Assembly (NCBI GenBank): GCA_025266875.1
Contig: JALLLT010000015.1
Location: 868,001 to 932,000, forward strand
DNA from: Fennellomyces sp. T-0311
Lineage: Eukaryota > Mucoromycota > Mucoromycetes > Mucorales > Lichtheimiaceae
DNA: 64,000 bases
Direction: 5' to 3'
Shown: in pieces, positions 23,801 to 35,243 of the stretch
Layout: each line of letters starts with the position of its first letter
Position numbering within the stretch: the first letter of the stretch is position 1
Position numbers and translations under genes: made by a program
Notes under the pieces: model-generated
Database searches by the model: none
Seen by the model: the letters and a program-made list of their open reading frames with translations, nothing else
What the model was told of the DNA's origin: nothing

Positions 23801-26800
23801 GTTGATTCTGGGAATACCGCGATCCCAAGAGTCTTCCAAATCTTCGAGCGTAAGACGACGGTTCTGGGCGTTGGCTTCTTGACGCTTGAGCGCGTATTCG
23901 GCCCACACGCGCTGCGAATCGATGAATTCAGACTCCCACGATTGAATGTAACGGTACAGGTTGGGAATCAGTTGGTCTTCGTCGTGACTCATACCCGAAC
24001 GGAAATGGGTGATGCCCGTTTCGGTTTGTTGCGACCATCGAAGATCGGATTGAGGAATCAGGACGTGACCCATGGATAACATACCCAAACCGCCCAATTC
24101 CTTTGGCGTATAGAATACGACGGGAGGGAAACGCGAAGGCATCTTGGAGTTGAGACCAATCTTGATACGGGTTTGGATCTTGTTTTCGCACTTGACCAAC
24201 AGATCGAGCAATTCGCGAGTATGTACCACAGCCTCACGATAATACGTCATGAGACCGATCAGAGCAGTGTTGTACTTGTTGGCGATCTTGCTGAAGGTGG
24301 TGCTACCCGAAGCCATCAAGATCTGACGAATACGGTTGTGGAAACGATCCATGGACTCTTGATCGACGCGAAGATAGGCTTGAGCTGTGCGTTCTTTGGT
24401 TTGTTCGTTGATCAAGTTCCATACACCGTCCTTGAGGGTGAACTCTTCATTCATGGAGCGGATCTTGGGCAAGATACGCACTTCGAAACCTGCCATGGAG
24501 AACAGCAGATTTGGATTATCCTTGGAATATACACTGACAAAGCTATCTTCCCAATCAATCGTCGTCAATGAACGAGGCAAGCGGTTCTTGATATCCCAGA
24601 ATACGGCACGACCCAAGTTGACGTCGTGTTTCATCAGACGCATGCGGCAATCACGAGGCCAGCACTTCTTGTTGTTGTATCCCACAATGTTTTCAAAATT
24701 GGGATCAGGATGTTCCGTCAAGTATCGTTGGATCAAATCACGTGCTTCGTCCGCAGTGAAGCGGAAGAACATGTGAATGCGATCAATGTAACGCGAGTAC
24801 AAACGGATCGGATGGCGTGTTTCGGTGTTGACATCACGGTACTGCAAGAAATCGTTGGGTAGCTGCGATGGGCCGGCCATTTCGCTGGCTCGGTGCAGAC
24901 CAAGGACGAGCAAATCAAGAACCAAACCGTAGTATTGGAAGATGAACGACGCGAACTGCAGACCACGAATAAGACCGAATGCGTTGACGTGGTTCATATC
25001 CTTGTAGTTGAGCACCACATTGTTCTTTGCAGTGGCATAATCCGCCAAGTTGTGATCCAGGATGAGACGCAAGAGACGGCCCAGCAGAGTCAAATCAATC
25101 TTTTCGTAGACGCGACTAAACTTGGTCTCCAGCATGACGTTGCATTGACCTTCGGAAGTGTCCCAGACCTCCGTAAGGTTGTTGATGCCTTGACACCACT
25201 TGTACACAAGAAGCGGTGGTGGTTCGGAATCCGATGGCTTGATCCATGCTGGGAACAGATGACGCTTGTCGGCCTCATACCACAAGTACTGGTCGAGGTA
25301 CGCGTCGGTAATCTTTTCGATAGGCTCGACGTCATATACGGGAACAAGATGCGAGTAAAGATCCATGAACTCGATGCCAACTTCCTTGAACGCACGCTGA
25401 GTCAACAGCAAACGCTTGATTCGAGACAATGCCTCGTGCGGATTGTCGTACGCTTGCTCGATCAATCCGAGTTCTTCACGCTGACTCTGGTTCAAACGAC
25501 CCTGCACGCTGTACGCCTCACGCAATCGTTCCAACGCAAGAATCAACAGCTTGGTGTCGTGCTTGTAGGAAAGCGGAGGGAACGGAATAGGCGAGAACTT
25601 GCGACTTTCGAGCCAGTGGACGGTGGATGTGTAGATGGCAACGGCTTCTTCAGCAGTAATGTACGGACCGTCCTTGAGGTAGTTGTGTTGACGTTCTTGC
25701 TCTGCCTTTAGCCAGAGACGAGTCAAACGACCCAAGTTCTTGCGACACACGGTCTTGTCGACGGTGGCACCACGTCGAATACGCTCACGATTGTAGTGGG
25801 CAACACTGGTCCACCAATCAGCCTTGGCCTTGACGTAACGAAGAATCATGTTTTCAATGGGGACAGGCAAGCCTGGAACCTTCCATGGAATATTGGCCTT
25901 CCATGCTCTCCATGCTTCCGACAAATGCTGCAAAATTGTTCGCGACTTGTTACCCTTGATACCTTCAGGCATGGCGTCCGTGATATCGTGAAGAACAGCA
26001 GCACGCAATTCTAAGTCGTAGTGCGAATCGATACGCTGCTTGGTAACGGTCTTGGCAATGCCTTTGGAGTGTCTGCCTTCGAACTGACGGGCAAGCAAGT
26101 TACCCAGCCAGCGTTCAAGCAATGGGACTATACCGCGCATAAAGAACAACCACACTCGCCAGCCAGGGGCCCAGAAACCAACACCGGGACCCTTACCAAC
26201 TGGACCCGTATTGAAACGGTAATCTGAAAAGAAACAATACAAGTCAGTCTAACGTTTACCACAGACATGTCCAATTCTATCACTCACAGATCAAATGTTT
26301 CAAATCCTTGCACATACGAATCTGTCGCATCAATCGGTACTTGTAACGGTACATGCCAGTCAGCTGACCCACGTGAGCAAAGATATACTGGAGACCATCG
26401 GCAAGTTGGAAGGCATCGACGTTGCCGAGACGATATTGGACGTGCGAGTCAACAATAAGCTTAGTCAGGCGGAGGATTTCACGACACAAATGGAAAGCGT
26501 TGCCGAATCTGGACTTTTTACGCTCCTTGGTTGTGAGGGTCTTGACGGGTTTCAAGTTAAAGTTGTAGTCCAAATGCAGATAGTTAAGATTCTTTCGGTG
26601 AATCAGCAAATTGAGCATATTGTAGCCCTGCCGACACACTTGAAGACCGGCTTCAACCCAATCCAGCTGAGTGGTCTGGAAGAACTTGGTCTGCTTCAAA
26701 CTTTTGAACAGGTACTTTTTGTTGAGCGACTTGGGCGGACGATGTTTGAGTGCGTTCAACACATAGCATTTGAGCAACTTTTGGTATGACACGCGCACCT

Positions 26801-28231
26801 TGACAGGTTGACCAGGAGGGCAGTGTTCCAGGTACCAGTTCTTGACGAGAGGAATGTCTTGCGCACGACGAGTGCGACCCGAGCGCTTGTCGAATGGATG
26901 GGGTGCCCAATACAATGCAATGGCATTGGCTGTGTTGTCTGTGTAGAGCTCGGTGTCCTCCAAGAATGACTTTACGTCCTTTGACAGACTGAATTCCGTA
27001 TCTTCATCCTCGTCTCCGAAAATAGAGTCTTCGTGTTCCGTGCCTGCACCTTCCATAGTACGCGACGAGATGGGGTTGATGATGGGATCAAAGTAGAACG
27101 CGGGAAGATCAGGGTCTTCGGCACGAACGAAAACGACAGTGGGATAGTGGTACCATGACACCTGCACGCTGCGTGGCAACGAATTGTACAAGAAGGGGAA
27201 TGCAATCTTGTATTCTGTGCGGACGGGTTGGCGGATGATGATCTTGTTGATGTCGTTGAACTCGTTCCAATCTTCGTCGGCCGTGTCCATATCACGATAC
27301 AAGGGCTCGAACTTGGGACCACCAGGAATGGCCATGTTCAACGCCTTGGCGGTAAAGAAGGATGGCAGATCAAACAAGTAAAAATAGTTCTTGTCGTTCA
27401 AATCCGTCAATAGCTGATGTGCCAATCGGTACAGTGTCGACATGATTGGCAGGTCGAGACGCCATTTTCGATATGACGAGCCATTGATATGCTTGGTATC
27501 GAGCAATGGTTTGGGGTCATAGAACCATTCATAGACCGCTGCATCTTCGTCTTCATCCAGCTCCATTTGTATTGCCTCTAACGGCTCGACGTCCATGATA
27601 TTGTCACCATAATCGAGCGGCGGTTCTTCGTCGTCGAATGGCGGGAATCGCATACGCTTAAAGTGCCGTCGATCACGCTTTTCACGTCGCATCATAATCC
27701 ACATGGTGCCCCACTGAGCAATATATACTGGTTCCACTACCCACGGGATTTCATTGACGAACGTAATGGCGCCAGTAATGTGATAGAGTACATCGACTTC
27801 ACGGACTTGTTCCCAAGGCATGGGCATGTTTTCCAACAGTTTGAGAACTGCGTGAGGCACATACTTAAGTGCACCCAGGTAGATCCGCTTGTCATGTCGA
27901 AACTTTTTGGCAGACATGTCGCCGTGATCCTTGATGATTTTGCGCAAGTGCTCTGGAGGCATGTCAGCTTTTTCATGTTCGATGAAACCTGCAATACGCG
28001 TGTAATCATTAGCTTCCTTTTTCGCTGTCGCAGAAAAACGTTAGATCACCCCTTACCGAACTTTCGTTTCTCGCCATAGCGCTTGCTTTGTAATTGCTGC
28101 CATTTCTTTGATTTTTCTAGAATCTTTTCTTCATTTGTTTTCTCTCGAGCTGGTGGTTGCTGGCTGTATTGATTGGGATCCACATAGCCCCCTCCGGCTG
28201 CAAATTCGCCTGGATGGTTATAATCGGACAT
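20849..28231 (-). CDS. PRP8: Pre-mRNA-processing-splicing factor 8 (U5 snRNP core)
   Basis: Seven exons (28231-28057, 27988-26288, 26223-23433, 23381-23275, 23221-23076, 23024-22274, 22218-20849) give 2346 aa, close to human PRPF8. Near-identity to the family is visible throughout: [17 protein letters not shown] and [14 protein letters not shown] in the N-terminal part, [14 protein letters not shown] at the start of the large domain, the RT-like and endonuclease-like parts ([25 protein letters not shown]), the RNase H-like part ([20 protein letters not shown]) and a C-terminal Jab1/MPN domain that binds Brr2. Prp8 forms the active-site cavity of the spliceosome. No intein is present, although fungal PRP8 often carries one. 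All splice phases agree. Confidence 0.98.
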
Positions 28232-29031
28232 GGTTGATCGAAGGTTTTTTCTCCAAAGAGGGTCAATCAACCGGTTGTCGCAGCAGAAAGCCAATCGTTC
28301 AAAGCTTCAACTCACTGCGTCGTATTTAGGTCCGCTCGCTCACTAGTGTGACGTGCTTTCGATCGATCGAGGCATTTCATGCTATCCTGCTGCGTTTCGT
28401 TGTATAGATCTCCACTAGGCACTCTCTTTCGACTTTTTTTTTCATTCAAATGTTATTCTTGATGGTCCTGTTTGTATTGGGACCATGGTTTTCTCTGATT
28501 GAAGCATTTATGTGGTGGAGCAATTACTGCTGTACATGGTACTATCAAGTCTCATCAAAAAACCACTTTAGACCATAGACTATTTCCCTTTATTGGATAA
28601 AGTGCTTATGTTTACCTAAAACCTTTGTATTCGGCTCTTGTGCTCTTGCTGCACTTCGGTTATGTACACATGATCTGCTCCAATCTTCAAAGTCCGGTCC
28701 TAAGTATCTTTATTTACGAACAAATCTCTGCTACTACATATCCAATCAATCCTATTCATTTAAGTACTAGAAATACGTTTGATTTCAGTAGCAGAAAATC
28801 AACATATTATATGTTGACCGTTCTCATTGGATTGTGATTAGATCTGATACTGCAGCATGTTTTCTGACCCAATGGATGGGGTTATTTCACACTTGAATAG
28901 AGTTTTAGAGAAAACACTGAATTTCGTGGCTTTTCTTCTACGGCACAAGGTACCAATAGTTACTGTATAGCCAGCGTATTTTCGCCACCAGATCCTTTGC
29001 GCTTTTGCAAAATTGTATGTCCTTAATGGTC
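28232..29031. other. Intergenic: PRP8 promoter side and left flank of the mariner
   Basis: No ORF with coding character. AT-rich, with nothing recognisable before the TA target site of the mariner element. Confidence 0.55.
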
Positions 29032-29033
29032 TA

Positions 29034-29061
29034 CAGTCACCCACAAAAAGTATTCAGACGA
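29034..29061. repeat. Left terminal inverted repeat of the mariner
   Basis: 28 bp starting CAGTCACCCACAAAAAGTAT. It pairs with 30357-30384 with one mismatch (C versus A at position 8). Confidence 0.95.
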
Positions 29062-29140
29062 CCTGCATATTTGGCGTAAATTTTGACACAACATCTTTTT
29101 CAAACCCTTTCTTTTCCCAAACTTTCTCAGTAAAACTACC

Positions 29141-30211
29141 ATGCCACTTAGCGACACAACTAATACACAGCGTGAAAAAAGTCAAGAGTACGACCAGTTC
29201 ACTTGTGGTCGCATCGTCGGCTTACACGAGCAAGGTCTATCATTTGGTGGCATAGCAACCAAACTTGGCATTCCCAAGGGAACTGTGTCAAGTATTTTCC
29301 ATCGTTGGGAGAAAACAGGGACAACGTTGCCCAAGAAGAGAAGTGGAAGACCATGTACCATAATTGAAAGAGGCCAAAGAGCGCTTGTAAAGTCTGTACG
29401 CGCTGATCCATTCAAGCCATATGCCGCGCACCAGGTCACTTTAGAGCAAGTTGGTATCAACGTCCACCGCAACACAATTATCAACTATTTGGGGAGGCTG
29501 GGGTTTGGTTCGTACTCTCCTGCACGTAAGCCTGCACTTACGACGGCGCACATGCAAAAGAGGCTGGACTGGGCTCGTGAACGTGCCAACTGGACCGTGG
29601 ATCAATGGCGCAATGTCATTTGGTCTGATGAATCGCGATTTACCATGTGGGGCAATGATGGAGGGGCCCGTGTACTTCGGCGCGAAGGCGAACGGTACGA
29701 CCGGAACCATATTGTACCAACGGTAAAGTTTGGCAAAGGTTCGGTTATGATCTGGAGCTGTTTCTGGGCAGGAGGCTTCGGACCTCTTGTAATTTTGGAT
29801 GGCGCCGTGGACCAGGATGCATATGTCAACTGTTTGTCAGACAATTTCCTTCCGTTTCTTCGCGCTCTGTCTGATGATCATCCAGAACGTGAATTCATCT
29901 TTCAAGAGGATGGTGCCAGCTGCCATACAGGGTCATACACAACCTGGTATAAGACTAGATGGCAGATTAGAGGGTTTGACACATGGCCCGCACAAAGTCC
30001 TGATCTGAACCCGATCGAACATGTTTGGTGGGCTCTTGAAAGGCGGATTCAGAGCCGAAGACACCACATCAAAAATAAGGAACAGCTAAAGGTCTGTCTC
30101 CAGGATGAATGGCGAAATCTAAGCCTTGAGCTTGCAGAAAGCCTCGTTGCTAGTATGCCATCTCGCTGTCAAGCTGTGATTAATGCCCAAGGTGGCCACA
30201 CCCATTATTAG
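29141..30211 (+). CDS. Tc1/mariner transposase, DD35E
   Basis: Single-exon ORF of 356 aa with no stop or frameshift. The N-terminal part (20-75) has a helix-turn-helix (GLSFGGIATKLGIPKGTVSS) and an SGRPCT linker motif; a second HTH lies at about 98-125. The catalytic triad is Asp163 (WSDESRF), Asp257 (FQEDGASCH) and Glu293 (SPDLNPIEHVW). The 35 residues between the second Asp and Glu make it DD35E by direct count, one more than the usual DD34E. It would bind the 28-bp ends and catalyse cut-and-paste into TA sites. The ORF starts 107 bp inside the left end. Confidence 0.95.
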   Translation: MPLSDTTNTQREKSQEYDQFTCGRIVGLHEQGLSFGGIATKLGIPKGTVSSIFHRWEKTGTTLPKKRSGRPCTIIERGQRALVKSVRADPFKPYAAHQVTLEQVGINVHRNTIINYLGRLGFGSYSPARKPALTTAHMQKRLDWARERANWTVDQWRNVIWSDESRFTMWGNDGGARVLRREGERYDRNHIVPTVKFGKGSVMIWSCFWAGGFGPLVILDGAVDQDAYVNCLSDNFLPFLRALSDDHPEREFIFQEDGASCHTGSYTTWYKTRWQIRGFDTWPAQSPDLNPIEHVWWALERRIQSRRHHIKNKEQLKVCLQDEWRNLSLELAESLVASMPSRCQAVINAQGGHTHY

Positions 30212-30332
30212 ACAATCTTATTTTTTTCTTTGATTATGCATCTATATAACATCATCTTTTATTCTTTGTTTTTTGAATCTTGTAGTGTGGTTGGGAAGGT
30301 TGGTTTTACATGGTTAAAGTTATCAGGTCCTC

Positions 30333-30354
30333 TTCAAAAATTTAAATTTTTGAA
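30333..30354. repeat. Perfect 22-bp palindrome inside the right end of the mariner
   Basis: TTCAAAAATTTAAATTTTTGAA centred at 30343/30344, immediately inside the right terminal repeat. The left end has no equivalent. Confidence 0.8.
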
Positions 30355-30356
30355 AA

Positions 30357-30384
30357 TCGTCTGAATACTTTTTGTGTGTGACTG
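30357..30384. repeat. Right terminal inverted repeat of the mariner
   Basis: 28 bp ending in GTGACTG, followed by the TA duplication. It is the inverted partner of 29034-29061. Confidence 0.95.
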
Positions 30385-30528
30385 TAGATGTGCGCATCAA
30401 GCTTTAAGCCAATGAAAAAACTTTGTAGGTCTTGCTGATTATAAATACTATAGCACACATTTTCCATAATACTATCCTCATTACCTAAAACTTATATACA
30501 GAAAGCTAGGAAAGAATATGCAGTTGTA

Positions 30529-30704
30529 CAGTGGAACCCCGTTTGTTTGCACAGGCAGTTCTTCAGAAAGTGTAGTGCAAAAAAACTGAAGGTGTGTAAA
30601 AAATCGTGGGTGAATTGCCGGAGAAGGTGGGCCGGTTGGGCGAGATTTTGATACAAAAACCGGGGTATGCAAAAAGCAAGAGTGCAGAAAACGGGGTTCT
30701 ACTG
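30529..30704. mobile_element. 176-bp MITE with TA duplication (pogo/mariner-like ends)
   Basis: The ends are inverted repeats: CAGTGGAACCCCGTTTGTTT on the left against CAGTAGAACCCCGTTTTCTG on the right when reversed. The similarity continues to a GCAC sequence. TA flanks both sides (30527-30528 and 30705-30706). The interior has no real coding frame; a minus-strand ORF across it is by chance. The TIR start CAGTRGAACCCC resembles pogo/Tigger-type elements, so an unrelated pogo-like transposase elsewhere probably moved it. Confidence 0.8.
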
Positions 30705-33181
30705 TACTGATATCTAAGATAGATACTCTAGAATATGCAACGTACATTATGTTTCTGCGATATCTAGGCCTGATAATTATCGCCTCCAATAATTCACCGC
30801 CCACATATATTTTATTTCAGCAAATTTGCTCGCTATCATACACACATCATTCAAGAGCATCTACAGTCTTTCAAGACGGCAACTTGACACTCTGATTTTA
30901 TAAGCAAATCCGGTTGATACGAAGTAAGAATACCAGTATGCACCTAAATCCTTTCGTCATGCTCTGGTTTATCAGAGAAATCTTATGCTACCGCTAACTT
31001 ATGCATACCAATCTGATCTGATTGAGGATATACATCATGGTAAGGATTTTCTCTAACAGAGCCAATAACACGATTATATCATTGTAAGCAACAGTTGTCT
31101 CAAAGACATATATTATATATGATAAGACAAGATGGTATTTATTTTGAAATCCTTTAAAGTAACTATATGTATATCTGGGAGCGAACTTGTATGTTCTGTC
31201 CTAATTTTTCAATCTTCACTTTTTTCCGTACGTAGATAAACGACCGTTCCTTGTATCATCTTGAAGCAAGGGCATCCAAAATCTCATAGAAAGTAATTTC
31301 AAGCTCTGTATTCTATGGTACAGATCTACAGAGATTAAGTCTTTGTAAAAGCTGGGGTACTTTATTATCGATGGAGAAACTTCACATACATAAGGCTTCT
31401 TCAATTTCATGAGAATACAATGGCATCACAAGGGATCTTTTTACATGTTATCAATACCCAGTGTTTACTGAAGAGCTGTGAAAGCTACTGCACGCACGAC
31501 GATACTGATGATAAGATCGCTGGACGTTTTGAATATATTGACAGAACTTGAAATGACATGAAGTCACTCCAGTTCTTCCTTGATGAGAAATCAAGACTTT
31601 GTGCACTCTATATTATCCTCTTCCGATAAAATTCGACAAACAAACCTGGTAACCCCACCAGTAAAGTTTACTTGAATATTATTGCTATTTTTTCTGATCC
31701 TGCATAGAGCGACACAAATACGTACCTTCAACATTTATCCTATAAGCATTTACGATTCAAAGTATCTAAAGCGGACATCACACCCCCATAATGTCGCTAC
31801 CTTAAGTGCTACTTCCAGAAAATGTTGCCCGTACGAATAGCTATACAAGTTATACTGCATACAACGCACTTTGAGATATGTTGATAATCACTTCTCCTCG
31901 TTGCGATTGTCACATTCGAGAGTTGAAGGCACATCACTGACCTTTGGTGTTCCTGCTTCGCCGCAACATACGAGCGGTGTACTTATTGGAGAAAAAAAAT
32001 AATTGTCCTGCTTTATACACTGGCTCTACCTAGATTTATCACGAACTAAAAGATGGACAACAGAATAGTACAGCAAAGTGGAAAGTCAACCTGGCAGAGA
32101 TCGCCATTCAATTGCTATTGAGGCGTCTCCCATCTTTGTTCTCGCCAATCTGGTTTCTCCAAAATTACAAAGATACTGACAATATTGTAGTCATGGACGG
32201 AGAATATATTGGAAGCGAAAAAAAAAATTACCAACCAGCACAATTACCACCACCACACTATATGCTCCCTTATCGGACTTTTTCCATGCAATGGCAGATC
32301 TATGATGGTGGCCGTGCTAAATGAGTAATCTTATGGTAAATTGCGTAACCCGAAACAATCAACCTCCAAGTGCCAAGAGGAGAGGAGAAATAACGTGTTC
32401 AATTAAGAATTAATTAACGTGCTATGGATGATGACTGCATCCCAATATCAGCTTGTTGATAGGTTCCACAAATGAGTGTCGACCCGTACCCTTACGGCAT
32501 TAGCACTTCTTGGAGAATAAAAATATGACCTTATCCTATGTGATTCGTACGTAAAAGTGATATGCCCAATGGAAATAACAAAGATCAAACAAGGCCATAA
32601 GCCAGGCCACCGAGAAAAGGAGCCCTTGATATCGCTGGAAAAGCAAGAAAGCATGGCTTGTGTTAGGAACTAAAGGAGTTCTGTAGCAATGACGTCAACT
32701 GCCAATAGGATCTTCTTTAGATTCAAAACTACTAATGTTAGTGCTCATTTTGGTTAAACTAGATATAAACAAAAGATTCCAGATACATATACGTGCTTTC
32801 CCCACAGATCCTTTCGGTTTCTAACCGGAAAAGTATCCCGAACGAACATGGTGCCATCGCAGGAGACAGAAGCAAATGCTATCCTCCGTTAAGAGCACAG
32901 TAGAGTTGCAGAATGCAGTTACAGCATACTTAAACGTACAATACAGTCAGCTTTGGCGTTCTAACCACAGCATTTTTCTTGACCATGCGGTGTTGAGCAG
33001 TTTCAGTTCATCTTTTTTCGCGTTTCCCACAGATTAGTTTCTGTTCAAGGTTTACTGTATTCATTGTACCCTATGTAAAAGGATGTTATATAGCAATTAC
33101 GCATGTTTTCTAACCCAATCCTAATATATTAGGTTTTCCAAATTGTATATGTAATCAAAGCATGGATCCTATTCTGTCCTT

Positions 33182-33300
33182 CACCGTAAAAAATCCTAGT
33201 GTAACGTAGCACGACGGTACTATAAAATTATACAAGGTCTTGTAAAATCCTGTAAAATCCTGTGAAAACTGCCATTTTACAAGAAAAATTTTTTACAGTG
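33182..33300. mobile_element. 119-bp MITE with 3-bp duplication (CACTA-like ends)
   Basis: The element begins CACCGTAAAAAAT and ends ATTTTTTACAGTG, so the inverted ends are CACYGTAAAAAAT. The trinucleotide CTT flanks both sides (33179-33181 and 33301-33303). A CACT(G) end with a 3-bp duplication is the mark of CACTA/CMC elements. Inside, the motif TGTAAAATCC is repeated. No coding capacity. Confidence 0.6.
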
Positions 33301-33506
33301 CTTTGGTACGAAGGAAATAAATATACAAATACGGTTGGTGTACAACCGAGATTACCTGAAAAATTGGAATTACATACTCATGTTATATCACGGACAGTGT
33401 GAACAAAGGAGCCGATGATGACGAGTATGACAAATCAGAGCTTCCACTATCACTGTTAAGCCTTGTATCCAGCATACACAAGTACCAATGTTGCTATCGC
33501 TTTGGT

Positions 33507-33956
33507 TTATTTCGTTCTACCGATAGATAGACATGAAGATTCAGAAGATTCCGCAAAGCAAGAATACACACCCTCGCCGCCCCATTCTCCAACATTAGAA
33601 AGTGACTTATATATCCGCGCCAAGAAGTCACTGCCGTGCTTCTTCCAGAAGAAAAGCAGCGGATAACCCGCATGTAAGCAGTTCTGCATCTCTGTCATTT
33701 GTATTCTTATTTCACCGGCTCGCAACATACATTTTACTTGATATGTTGGATGATTAAGATACAGTATGCGCCGAGGTTCGTAATATGCAAAAGCAAACAA
33801 AATGACAGCTTCGACTAACATCAACGTAGAAGGAACCAAGCTAATGAGCACTTGAGCGGTGTTCAACGTGCACCCAGCCTGATGGATCACTAAACCCTTG
33901 GTAGCAATTGATATCGCTAATAGCATTATCTGTTTCTGTATGCGATCGCCAGCCAT
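33507..33956 (-). CDS. ORF of unknown status, possibly a membrane-protein fragment
   Basis: A 149-codon minus-strand ORF. Its first half has two hydrophobic stretches (about 9-30 and 35-58, including PSTLMLVEAVILFAFAYYEP); the rest is featureless. A plus-strand frame over the same bases (33463-33666) also looks protein-like, with a Pro/Ser-rich tail, so the coding strand is uncertain. No family is recognised. It lies in the desert between transposon relics and is more likely a remnant than a gene. Confidence 0.25.
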   Translation of the reverse strand: MAGDRIQKQIMLLAISIATKGLVIHQAGCTLNTAQVLISLVPSTLMLVEAVILFAFAYYEPRRILYLNHPTYQVKCMLRAGEIRIQMTEMQNCLHAGYPLLFFWKKHGSDFLARIYKSLSNVGEWGGEGVYSCFAESSESSCLSIGRTK

Positions 33957-34602
33957 TGCTCACCAACGTTAAAACTTCAATTTACAAGCTCGCCCAGTCA
34001 TACCGAATACAATTATAGTCGCCTGAGATCAGTTCGAGCCATACTAAGTATCACCACTTCGAATGAACAAAGGGTCATGGTGCAATTAAGAATGAATACC
34101 AGTATATGGGAGGCTGGAACGTACTAAATCCACGTCAAAACTTCGTATATACTTGGTTCGTGTTGCATTCGACAGAAGCTACAAAGAGTACCTTGAAACT
34201 TAGTACACGGATAAAGCAATGAAGACGACACACAGTTACAGCGACAGTTCATTGAAAAGTTTGACTCGTATATTCTGACTACATTTTAGAAAACTCTGTC
34301 CAACACCAGTATCTCATTCCTTTCGTGGATTATGCATGTTCTACGCGTGAATCCAGGATTGCATTAGTATAAATCGAATTCCATTTAACTCACGATACTC
34401 CCACGCATATAATAGACAGTGCCAGATTTGTCAAAGGTATATGAAAAGAAGGCGTGCGGCAAATGTAGAAAGAGTATGCACACAGCCAACTTGCCCATCC
34501 ACTACGTTGTTTCTATTGCCATACCCATATGCAAGTTCCAACACAACCGCAACATTTGACATCACGTCTTTGAGCTCAAGCTGACGTCAAAATTATCCTG
34601 TC

Positions 34603-35134
34603 TTGCTTACCTTTTCTGAATCCAACCCTTTCAAAACGTGTAAGGAACTTACGGGTACGGTCGGCAAGTTGGTCGTGCGAGACGTTCAATATAAGTCACC
34701 TATGGTATATGCGTTTATTGGGATAAACAAATACGCGATACGGTTCACAATTGATAATCGAGTATATCTTAACGGTTCAGCATGGACCCTTGCAACTGCT
34801 AATCGTCACAGTCCGTAAGCGTGGCTGCTAACTATGCTGAGCTCAATGTACTTGCAATCTTTGTCAACCCAGACAATTGCTCTAACTATTGGGTGTTATT
34901 TCGATTGTTTGGGAACTGAGAACCGTCTCCACCCTTTCGATGCACGGCGCAAATTTTGTTGAAGTACCTAGTGCTTTTATGTTACGAAGGTCGCTATGTT
35001 TTCGTCAACGTAACAACAGCGGCTACAAGTACGAAACGATGAAGCTCCAAGTAGGCACTTTAACTTCGTGCATACCTGTCTTTGGTTCAAGCGTTCTAAA
35101 AGACGCATATGCGAAACGAAAAATTCGGGCATGA
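34603..35134 (+). pseudogene. Coding-like fragments, probably a relic
   Basis: Two plus-strand frames follow each other: 34603-34818 (with YAIRFTIDNRVYLNGSAWTL) and 34889-35134. A third frame between them reads VLAIFVNPDNCSNYWVLFRL. They look like pieces of one protein broken by frameshifts, but no intron model joins them and no family is recognised. Confidence 0.2.
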
Positions 35135-35243
35135 AGAACTGAGGTACTAGTCGCAACTTCATCACCCATGCATGGACGGTATCAACAGCGAAGAAGCATA
35201 CGGTGACACTGGTATATTGAATGAAATGACACGAACGTCAATG

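Larger units (their letters stand above)
29034..30384 (+). mobile_element. Tc1/mariner DNA transposon, apparently complete
   Basis: A 1351-bp element lies between two TA dinucleotides (29032-29033 and 30385-30386), the target-site duplication of this superfamily. Its ends are 28-bp inverted repeats that differ at a single base and begin CAGTCAC. The inside holds one uninterrupted transposase ORF. All parts needed for mobility are present, so the insertion looks young. It lies about 800 bp upstream of the PRP8 start codon and opens a 9-kb transposon-rich desert. Confidence 0.95.

Noticed and set aside
24893..25711. Long plus-strand ORF of 272 codons
   Set aside because: It is entirely antisense to PRP8 exon 3, which is unambiguous.
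20849..28231. Possible intein in PRP8
   Set aside because: The protein aligns without a large insert and totals 2346 aa; no intein splicing motifs are seen.
30481..30804. Minus-strand ORF of about 107 codons
   Set aside because: It runs through both ends of the MITE and has no coding character.
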